NCBI GenBank assembly: GCA_964490895.1
Contig: CAZBEI010000070.1
Location: forward strand, 1-12,026
Direction: 5' to 3'
DNA from: JACRAO01 sp964490895
GTDB taxonomy: Bacteria > Bdellovibrionota > UBA1018
Length of the DNA stretch: 12,026 nt
The position numbers and the translations under genes are program-made. The number at the start of each line of letters is the position of its first letter. Within the stretch, counting starts at the first letter, position 1. The notes under the pieces were generated by a model that worked only from the letters and a program-made list of their open reading frames with translations, had not been told where the DNA came from and did no database searches. Shown here piece by piece: positions 7,738-12,026 of the stretch.

Positions 7738-8148
7738 TTAAACCTGTGGCTCCATGAGTTCAATCAAAATGCCACCTGCTGACTTGGGGTGGATAAAGTT
7801 GATCCACATCTCATGGGCTCCTTTTTGCGGAGCAGCGTATATCAGCTCATAGTGGGCTTGCTTTAGTTTTTCGCAGGTAGGGGCGAGTTCACCTTTTTCG
7901 AGCAGAAAAGAAAGGTGATGGATGCCTGGGCCTTTTTTTTGAATAAACTTGGCAACCGTGCCCTTGGGGTCCGTTACCTCTAAGAATTCGAGGTGGGCTT
8001 CGTTTTGAGGTAGGGGGATAAAATGTGCCCTTACCCCTTGCTCTGGGACAGCTTCTACGTGGCCTATTTCTAAGCCTAAAAGAGAAAAGAGTTTTTTAAG
8101 CTTTGGGAGTTCATGGACTGCAATTCCGATGTGGTTGAGCATGGTCAT
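7738..8148 (-). CDS. mce: VOC-fold protein, probable methylmalonyl-CoA epimerase
   Basis: The 136-aa protein has the paired beta-alpha-beta-beta-beta units of the vicinal-oxygen-chelate fold and resembles methylmalonyl-CoA epimerase. That enzyme interconverts the (S) and (R) forms of methylmalonyl-CoA for the mutase step between propionyl-CoA and succinyl-CoA. Supporting motifs are LNHIGIAV (His6), EQGVRAHFIPL (36-46), HLEFLE (52-57), GPGIHHLSF (73-81) and HPKSAGGILIEL (120-131). Likely metal ligands are His6, Glu54, His77 or His78 and Glu130, by family analogy. No mutase gene is nearby, so another VOC activity cannot be excluded. The start is the ATG at 8148, with a second ATG two codons on. 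It is followed closely by the rhomboid gene, suggesting co-transcription. Confidence 0.85.
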   Translation of the reverse strand: MTMLNHIGIAVHELPKLKKLFSLLGLEIGHVEAVPEQGVRAHFIPLPQNEAHLEFLEVTDPKGTVAKFIQKKGPGIHHLSFLLEKGELAPTCEKLKQAHYELIYAAPQKGAHEMWINFIHPKSAGGILIELMEPQV

Positions 8149-8157
8149 GGGAATGAG

Positions 8158-8166
8158 TCTATATCA
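8158..8166 (-). promoter_or_regulatory. Possible extended -10 promoter for the epimerase-rhomboid pair
   Basis: The minus strand reads TGATATAGA: a TATAGA hexamer (8158-8163) preceded by TGn, an extended -10. No convincing -35 is visible. Transcription would start about 3-4 nt before the ATG at 8148, giving an almost leaderless message, in keeping with the absence of a Shine-Dalgarno. Confidence 0.35.
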
Positions 8167-8201
8167 CTCTTCGAAAAAGGAAAAGCGCCTCCAATAATCC
8201 G

Positions 8202-8591
8202 CTAATATCGCTCGTAACGTATTATGGAATCAAGACTTCCGTCGCTATTGTAACAACTTTCTAAAAAGCTTCGATTCCTCATGAATTTTAGAATACATTT
8301 TTTCTCTCTCTGGCCTGGCACAAGGGTACAGGTATTGCCGCTATAATCACAACTGAATTCCAAAATTTTTCTGCTGTCAACACAGTCTGCATTGTTATAA
8401 TGCCAATTTTCAGTCTGGGTCATATACAGGTTCCCAGTCTCTGAATCATACTCTGGGATACATCCACAATAACGAGCCCGTGGACTATAATTTTCTCCCC
8501 CCACTAAATCTCCAACAGCAGCTAAAGTCTGGACTTGTTGTGTAAAAAATATTCCAAAGAAAATCCATAGCACAGTTTTGAAATATCTCAT
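8202..8591 (-). CDS. Exported cysteine-rich protein, unknown function
   Basis: I do not recognise this 129-aa protein. Residues 1-25 are a good signal peptide (MRYFKTVLWIFFGIFF core, LAA cleavage region), so it is probably exported to the periplasm or beyond. The mature part of about 105 residues has seven cysteines (42, 44, 70, 81, 88, 99, 113), enough for three disulfides with one left over. It is rich in Tyr and Asn, and ends SIIRYERY. There is no lipobox. The ATG overlaps the stop of the 357-aa exported protein by four bases (8588-8591), and AGG lies about seven bases upstream, so the two are probably made together and may interact. Downstream, 53 nt separate it from the epimerase gene. 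Confidence 0.75.
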   Translation of the reverse strand: MRYFKTVLWIFFGIFFTQQVQTLAAVGDLVGGENYSPRARYCGCIPEYDSETGNLYMTQTENWHYNNADCVDSRKILEFSCDYSGNTCTLVPGQREKKCILKFMRNRSFLESCYNSDGSLDSIIRYERY

Positions 8592-9661
8592 TTTGCACCT
8601 ACCTGAAATGAAAGCAAAGTTGGCCTTTGGTTTTCATCCGTTGTCAAAAAGAAAAGCTCCTGTGTCCCATAAGGAACCCAAAGCTTATGCCTCAAGCTAT
8701 CATAGTCAGGAAAAGTTCCTCCACCGGCTCTGCCCACACCTTCGTCCTGTGAAACCTTGTAAAGTTCAGTTATTTTTCCATCAGAATAATCAAACGTCAG
8801 CAGCGCTGGAGTATGGTAGGCAAGTGCAATCTTTGTTGTTCCAGGCAGGAGCCGACCCGCCTCAAAATAGTTTCCACTTACTTCCGGAAACAAACGCTTA
8901 TCAGTAAGCTTTGCAAGAAGTCTAATTCCAGTCTTTGGAGCATATTCAAGCACAAGCAAACTCTCACTTTGCTGCATATCATTAAAATATGCTAAAACAC
9001 GGACTGGTTTACTACCACCCTCTGTCTCTAAATCAGTATCAATGATGCTCATGTCAGAGATCGGAGGACTGTATTGATAAGTGTCGACACAGATCCCAGA
9101 ATTAACTGGAGCACCCAAACTCATAATAGCTTTTTTTCCTTTAATAGGAGTGTACATAATGAGGAGGGTCTTAATCTCACTATTCTTTGGACAAGAGGGA
9201 GTCGCTTTTTCTGCGTAAAAAAGAACCGTATAGGGTTCAGCCGGGAGTTGTCCATCCACACTGCCCTCACTCTTGATAATATTATCTTTAATATTTACAT
9301 TATATTTAAAAATAAAAAGGGGTTCGGGGTCAGAAACTTTGGAGTTAGGCTCTTCGAATTTTTTCTTAACGGTGTGCTTCCACTCATTCGTCTTTTCATT
9401 ATAAGTAGACTTAAGAAGATAACGGTCCTCTTTCAAGCCTCTACCTTGGGAACCCTTACAGGCAACAACGAAATAGGGTCCTGGCATTTCTGACTCAACA
9501 TCAAACGTTACTGCATAGAAATCGTCTACACCTTCAAAGCTCATCTCCTGAAAAGCCTCACACACTGGAAATAAAACGACATCCCCAACTTTTAGATCTG
9601 CGCGAACAGTAAAACTATATACAAAAAATGCCATCAATAAAACGATCTTATATTTTCTCAT
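8588..9661 (-). CDS. Exported protein of unknown function, partner of the cysteine-rich protein
   Basis: I do not recognise this 357-aa protein. A signal peptide covers residues 1-21 (RKYKIVLLMAFFVYSF, cleaved near VRA before DLKVG). The mature protein looks beta-rich, with many short strands and turns, and has four cysteines (34, 68, 157, 191). The C-terminal half has strand-turn segments such as VRVLAYFND, SLLVLEYAPKTGIRLLAKL and KIALAYHTPALLTFDYSDGKI, reminiscent of a beta-propeller, but no family motif is clear. The ATG at 9661 is chosen because GGAG lies 6 nt upstream; the preceding GTG (9664) would be too close to it. A second GGAG lies 10 nt further up. The stop overlaps the next gene's ATG. 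The gene begins 113 nt after the regulator stop; no convincing promoter was seen there. Confidence 0.78.
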   Translation of the reverse strand: MRKYKIVLLMAFFVYSFTVRADLKVGDVVLFPVCEAFQEMSFEGVDDFYAVTFDVESEMPGPYFVVACKGSQGRGLKEDRYLLKSTYNEKTNEWKHTVKKKFEEPNSKVSDPEPLFIFKYNVNIKDNIIKSEGSVDGQLPAEPYTVLFYAEKATPSCPKNSEIKTLLIMYTPIKGKKAIMSLGAPVNSGICVDTYQYSPPISDMSIIDTDLETEGGSKPVRVLAYFNDMQQSESLLVLEYAPKTGIRLLAKLTDKRLFPEVSGNYFEAGRLLPGTTKIALAYHTPALLTFDYSDGKITELYKVSQDEGVGRAGGGTFPDYDSLRHKLWVPYGTQELFFLTTDENQRPTLLSFQVGAK

Positions 9662-9774
9662 CACACACTCCTTTCACTCCTTTGCTCAATACGCATAACC
9701 AACCCGGGCATAGCCTGGCATTTCGCACAGCACAAGACCTCAACCCAGAAACTGTTTACCAAATAGGCGAACAG

Positions 9775-10599
9775 CTAACGCGTGAGAGGGAAAAGCTGGA
9801 CATTGATCTGAAACACAGAAGTGCACTCGCCCTTATTGAGAAGAGCTCCGACATCATGCAAACACTCATTGAGTTTGCGACGAGCGGCCTCAATGTTTTT
9901 TGGATTTACTGCGACCGTCAGTCCCGTAATCAATCGCAGATCGTAATCTTCTTGCGAAGTTTTACCCAAGCAGTTTTTTGCTTTTTGGATCATTTGAGCA
10001 TGAAATACACGTATATCTTGCTGCGAAGTAGAAGCAGGAAATCTCATGTGGCGATAAGTTTTTTTATAAGTCCCGTTCACTTTCTGGATGAGTTTAGCTG
10101 ACTCAAGTTTTTCTAAGGCCTCTTTTACTTGAGACTCAGTGATCTCAAGTTTTTTAGCAATCACCAGAGGATCAGGGTCAAAGTTTGAGCAAGTGGTGAG
10201 ATCTAGAAGTGGAATCATGTACCAAGGGCTCAAGAGGGACTGTTTAGATTTTTCGACTGGGACGTAATGAGCTAGCTGATTTTTTTCCACCCGAGCAGGC
10301 CCAAATCCTCTTAGTTTTTTTCCGGCAAGGACTTCTCGAGCCAATAATGATTTGAGTTGATGGATCGCAGCTTCGTCAAGATCCAAGACTTTTCTGAAAT
10401 CACCCATACGCCCAGTGGGTATAGCCTTTTTGCCATTAAAAAGAGCACTCAGGTAACTGGGCGAAAGACCCAAGTCCCGTGCCAATGCACGGAGCGAATA
10501 AGCACTGTTTTTACGTTTTTTCCTTTCAAAATAATAAAAAAGAAATTTTGCTGAGGACTTTTCCTTTGTAATCTCATTTTTTATCACAAGAAACCTCAT
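9775..10599 (-). CDS. TIGR02147/DUF4423 family putative transcriptional regulator
   Basis: The family is defined by an N-terminal helix-turn-helix and a C-terminal DUF4423 domain, and is expanded in Bdellovibrio-like bacteria and Fibrobacter. In this protein (274 aa from the ATG) the HTH spans about 34-60 (YSLRALARDLGLSPSYLSALFNGKKAI). A second winged-helix-like segment spans about 146-175 (IAKKLEITESQVKEALEKLESAKLIQK). The hallmark ending is QINVQLFPLTR. The start is uncertain. A TTG at 10605 is poorly spaced from its GGAG, the ATG at 10599 has GGAG 10 nt upstream, and a GTG at 10587 has GAGG 6 nt upstream. All overlap the 193-aa gene (14 to 32 nt), implying translational coupling. Targets are unknown; its own operon and the exported pair downstream are the obvious candidates. 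Confidence 0.88.
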   Translation of the reverse strand: MRFLVIKNEITKEKSSAKFLFYYFERKKRKNSAYSLRALARDLGLSPSYLSALFNGKKAIPTGRMGDFRKVLDLDEAAIHQLKSLLAREVLAGKKLRGFGPARVEKNQLAHYVPVEKSKQSLLSPWYMIPLLDLTTCSNFDPDPLVIAKKLEITESQVKEALEKLESAKLIQKVNGTYKKTYRHMRFPASTSQQDIRVFHAQMIQKAKNCLGKTSQEDYDLRLITGLTVAVNPKNIEAARRKLNECLHDVGALLNKGECTSVFQINVQLFPLTR

Positions 10600-11155
10600 G
10601 GGCAAAAAACTCCAAAGCTGTATTTAAAATCAGGCCCTGAGTTTTGTGTACGCATGAATTAAGCCAATGGAGCTGCTGTACTCGAAACAATAGCTTTTGG
10701 TCTTTTTTTGAGGTTTGGGTTTCTGCAGCTTTGAGATCAAAAGAAACTTCGAAGGAACTTCCCAGCATTTTTTGGATCAAATCATTGTGGGTCATTTTAG
10801 GAAAGCCTTCCTGTTTCTGCTGAACTGTAAGCCAATCTTTCGCGGCAAGAATACATAATAATTTGACCTGCAAAGCAATAGCATCCCCACCGCCCCCAAC
10901 GCTGGTTCCTCCTCCTCCCTCGGCCTTATATAAAACATCACGATCCCTTTTCTGAATGTTTTCTAAGAAGAGGAGAGTGGTGGATTTCTCATCTAAATCA
11001 AAATCTAATCGTGCTTGGATAGATTTCAGGCTCAAAACAAGACTCAAAGTAACCTGATAATCCTCGTCGATATAGCCCCAAGCCTCAAGAGACTCATGTA
11101 AAAAAATAAGTAGCTCGTATCCATTAGGGATAAGTGGGAGCGACAATTTATTCAC
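10574..11155 (-). CDS. Hypothetical cytoplasmic protein with split polyglycine stretch
   Basis: I do not recognise this 193-aa protein. It has no signal peptide or clear membrane helix. An N-terminal half (about 1-77, including GYELLIFLHESLEAWGYID) is separated from a C-terminal half (about 91-193) by GGGGTSVGGGG (80-90), which probably acts as a flexible linker between two folded parts. The start is GTG at 11155. It has no Shine-Dalgarno, and no ATG, GTG or TTG lies just upstream in frame, so the start is only moderately supported. It begins 17 nt after the small exported protein stops, and its last codons overlap the start of the TIGR02147 regulator. Being translationally linked to a regulator, it could sense or modulate it; that is inference. 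Confidence 0.68.
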   Translation of the reverse strand: MNKLSLPLIPNGYELLIFLHESLEAWGYIDEDYQVTLSLVLSLKSIQARLDFDLDEKSTTLLFLENIQKRDRDVLYKAEGGGGTSVGGGGDAIALQVKLLCILAAKDWLTVQQKQEGFPKMTHNDLIQKMLGSSFEVSFDLKAAETQTSKKDQKLLFRVQQLHWLNSCVHKTQGLILNTALEFFAHEVSCDKK

Positions 11156-11172
11156 CAGTACTGTGTGATTTT

Positions 11173-11460
11173 TTATAAAATTGATAGCACTACTTCTTTG
11201 CTCACCAGATCCAGCAAGGAATCCTCACTAAAAATTTTGAATTGCACTTGGTCAATTTCGGAGATGAGCTGCTCAATATCCACTTTACCAATATTTGCTC
11301 TGCCCTCTTCAAGCAACATCTTAGGCACTTCGTTTGCATACTTTCGCATATCATTTGGAGTCATATCCGCCTTTGCAGAGACGACCAAAAGAATTAAAAA
11401 ACAAAAAAAGAATCTAAGACTCGAAAAAAATTTTAGGCTTTCCGTTTTTAGGCTTTCCAT
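11173..11460 (-). CDS. Small exported protein, unknown function
   Basis: This 95-aa protein has an extended signal peptide: a basic, repeated start (ESLKT then ESLKF), a hydrophobic core FFFCFLILLVVSA and a likely cleavage after AKA (about residue 31). The mature part, about 64 aa, is acidic and probably helical (DMRKYANEVPKMLLEEG, DIEQLISEIDQVQFKIF). There is no cysteine after the signal sequence. The ATG at 11460 has a well-placed GGAG 7 nt upstream (11468-11471). It is the first gene of the three-gene unit ending in the TIGR02147 regulator. No family was recognised. The extra codons in the n-region come from a 15-bp tandem duplication. Confidence 0.65.
   Translation of the reverse strand: MESLKTESLKFFSSLRFFFCFLILLVVSAKADMTPNDMRKYANEVPKMLLEEGRANIGKVDIEQLISEIDQVQFKIFSEDSLLDLVSKEVVLSIL
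11431..11458. repeat. 15-bp period tandem duplication inside a signal-peptide coding region
   Basis: The 13-mer TTTTAGGCTTTCC occurs at 11431-11443 and again at 11446-11458, exactly 15 bp apart. On the coding (minus) strand this duplicates five codons (ESLK-T / ESLK-F) at the start of the small exported protein. The frame is kept, consistent with a recent slippage or duplication event. Confidence 0.8.
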
Positions 11461-11578
11461 AATGAGACTCCATGACCTCTCAGCAGTAATGGATCACCCC
11501 TAATAATCTAGCACTGGTTAACCCATTCCGGTCTAAATAGCCATAAGAAACAACCCCGCAATCAGTCAACTGTGTCGT

Positions 11579-11620
11579 GGCTCAGCTAAAGTGTCCCACT
11601 AAGGGCTCAGCTAAAGTGTC
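11579..11620. repeat. Two direct copies of a 17-mer, 25-bp period
   Basis: GGCTCAGCTAAAGTGTC occurs at 11579-11595 and 11604-11620. The sequence after the first copy (CCACT) extends AAAGTGTC to AAAGTGTCCCACT. Multiple short direct repeats of this kind, with GTGTCCCAC, are reminiscent of the terminal repeats of IS21- or IS481-like insertion sequences. No transposase gene accompanies them here, so a relic end is the likely reading; the family is inference. Confidence 0.55.
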
Positions 11621-11635
11621 TCTTTAGTTAACTGC

Positions 11636-11672
11636 CTGTGTGTACTGAGCTATCCGTTCCAAGTACACGCAG
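11636..11672. repeat. Imperfect 11-bp inverted repeat
   Basis: CTGTGTACT-type arms at 11636-11646 and 11662-11672 pair over 11 positions with one T-G mismatch, around a 15-nt loop. It stands 19 bp before the larger perfect inverted repeat. No T-run follows on either strand, so it does not look like an intrinsic terminator. Confidence 0.5.
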
Positions 11673-11691
11673 CCAGGTGGTTAGCCCTGTG

Positions 11692-11733
11692 CTAGTGTTC
11701 TGACCACTTAATTCTTAGTGGTCAGAACACTAG
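11692..11733. repeat. Perfect 17-bp inverted repeat with 8-nt loop
   Basis: The left arm CTAGTGTTCTGACCACT (11692-11708) is the exact reverse complement of the right arm (11717-11733), with loop TAATTCTT. Neither side has a T-run, so this is not a standard terminator. It could be a REP-like or transposon-end hairpin, or a strong operator-like site. It lies 237 bp before a plus-strand gene start that may encode a hairpin-recognising transposase. Confidence 0.85.
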
Positions 11734-11896
11734 GTGGCCGTTTTTGGGTGGCCGCCGTGGTGGACTTATATAAAAGAGATTTTCAGGCCTTACAAGTGTG
11801 TGAGTGTTTGCGCAGCATGAAAAGCTGGGAAAAAGTTTATAAATGTTTATAAAAATTTACAAAATGAAAAATAACTGTGTTTTTGAAAATAAAATA

Positions 11897-11910
11897 ATCT
11901 GATATCAGAT
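11897..11910. promoter_or_regulatory. 14-bp perfect palindrome upstream of the plus-strand promoter
   Basis: ATCTGATATCAGAT is a perfect palindrome that ends 12 bp before the -35 box at 11923. Position and symmetry suit a dimeric regulator binding site, although AT-rich sequence produces such palindromes by chance more readily. Confidence 0.4.
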
Positions 11911-11922
11911 AAAAAAATAGGG

Positions 11923-11951
11923 TTGAAATAACATTGCCCATATCCTATACA
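11923..11951 (+). promoter_or_regulatory. Strong sigma70-type promoter for the right-edge gene
   Basis: TTGAAA (11923-11928) and TATACA (11946-11951) are separated by exactly 17 nt, a near-consensus arrangement with an AT-rich upstream tract. Transcription would start near 11958. AGGA (11960-11963) follows, 7 nt before the ATG at 11971. Confidence 0.6.
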
Positions 11952-11970
11952 ACACAACCAGGACAGGCGA

Positions 11971-12026
11971 ATGAAAAAACAAGAAAAACAGATACATTTT
12001 CCTTTCTTTATGAAGCAGAGAAAAGA
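11971..12026 (+). CDS. Start of a plus-strand gene, cut by the window end; possibly a Y1/REP-associated transposase
   Basis: Only the first 18 codons are present: MKKQEKQIHFPFFMKQRK, then two bases of the next codon. The ATG has AGGA 7 nt upstream and a near-consensus promoter before that, so a real gene start is likely. A short Lys/Gln-rich opening followed by a hydrophobic-aromatic patch resembles the N-terminus of Y1-type (REP-associated) transposases in Bdellovibrio-like genomes, where a conserved HGG motif usually follows soon after. That identity is inference from 18 residues and the adjacent hairpin repeat. No domain is visible within the window. Confidence 0.45.
   Translation, partial: MKKQEKQIHFPFFMKQRK

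Larger units (their letters stand above)
11461..11970. other. Divergent 510-nt gene-free region rich in repeats
   Basis: No credible coding sequence was found on either strand. The region separates the minus-strand operon from a plus-strand gene start. It holds a direct repeat (11579-11620), an imperfect inverted repeat (11636-11672), a perfect inverted repeat (11692-11733), a repeated GGTGGCCG (11733-11740 and 11747-11754), an AT-rich tract from about 11810, a 14-bp palindrome and a plus-strand promoter. A weak minus-strand promoter candidate for the 95-aa gene is TTGACT (11564-11569) with TATGGC (11540-11545), 18 nt apart. The pattern suggests mobile-element ends or debris. Confidence 0.6.

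Noticed and set aside
8183..8204. Rho-independent terminator after the cysteine-rich protein
   Set aside because: The only stem is four base pairs (AGCG/CGCT) with a 12-nt loop before an interrupted T-tract; too weak to call.
9074..9493. 139-aa plus-strand open frame
   Set aside because: Fully antisense to the exported 357-aa gene, with a composition typical of a shadow frame and no good start signal.
9752..9774. Terminator hairpin just after the TIGR02147 stop codon
   Set aside because: Five-base arms (CTGTT/AACAG) with a 13-nt loop and no T-run; likely chance.
9628..10101. 157-aa plus-strand open frame
   Set aside because: It lies antisense to the start of the 357-aa exported gene and the C-terminal half of the TIGR02147 gene, whose family hallmark is clear. 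It has no recognisable domain or ribosome binding site.
11100..11230. Frameshift joining the 95-aa and 193-aa genes into one protein
   Set aside because: The 193-aa frame is open for some distance upstream of its GTG, so a frameshift was considered. The 95-aa protein has its own stop and a sensible length, and no homopolymer slip site at the junction forces the idea. It would need homologs to decide.
11165..11503. 112-aa plus-strand open frame
   Set aside because: Antisense to the small exported protein, which has a proper signal peptide and GGAG. The plus-strand frame has a Ser-rich shadow composition.
11564..11620. CRISPR-like repeat
   Set aside because: Only two copies of a 17-mer with an 8-bp gap; no spacer-sized intervals and no cas genes.
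11692..11740. Intrinsic terminator at the perfect inverted repeat
   Set aside because: The stem is strong, but no T-run follows on the plus strand immediately (GGTGGCCG comes first) and none on the minus strand, and no gene ends next to it.

Overview
The window looks like a chromosomal segment from a Gram-negative bacterium of the Bdellovibrionota or a related former deltaproteobacterial group. It encodes an outer-membrane assembly factor (BamA), a Lol lipoprotein-export module and several signal-peptide proteins. The gene order lysS-lolC-lolD-bamA is typical of deltaproteobacterial-type genomes. A TIGR02147/DUF4423 regulator, a family expanded in Bdellovibrio-like bacteria and Fibrobacter, points the same way. 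The taxonomic call is inference; no rRNA or other marker is present. Every well-supported gene is on the minus strand and reads right to left. Only a truncated gene start at the right edge is on the plus strand.

Conserved part (about 9-8148). A tightly packed run reads: small acidic protein (6725-6940), thioredoxin reductase trxB, class II lysyl-tRNA synthetase lysS, a LolC/E-type permease, a LolD-type ATPase, then bamA. Junctions are 2 nt, 6 nt, an ATGA overlap, an 8-nt overlap and 51 nt, so this is almost certainly one transcription unit. A good promoter (TTGACA / 18 nt / TATTAA) sits so close to the first ATG that the message may be leaderless. A weaker internal promoter may add transcription for bamA. 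LolC/D extract lipoproteins from the inner membrane and BamA folds outer-membrane beta-barrels, so the unit joins envelope biogenesis to redox and translation housekeeping. Upstream is a two-gene unit: a VOC-fold protein resembling methylmalonyl-CoA epimerase and a rhomboid intramembrane protease.

Accessory part (8202-11460). Two clusters of unrecognised genes lie here. The first is a pair of exported proteins (357 aa, and a 129-aa cysteine-rich protein) joined by an ATGA overlap. The second is a three-gene set: a small exported protein, a 193-aa protein with a split polyglycine stretch, and the TIGR02147 regulator. The regulator lies directly upstream of the exported pair and may control it. 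This is the best candidate for something undescribed.

Right edge (11461-12026). A 510-nt gene-free stretch holds a 17-nt direct repeat with 25-nt period, an imperfect 11-bp inverted repeat, a perfect 17-bp inverted repeat, an AT-rich tract, a 14-bp palindrome and a strong plus-strand promoter. The promoter leads into a coding start cut off by the window end. That start tentatively resembles the N-terminus of Y1/REP-associated transposases, and the repeats look like mobile-element ends or debris. No tRNA, rRNA or CRISPR array was seen.
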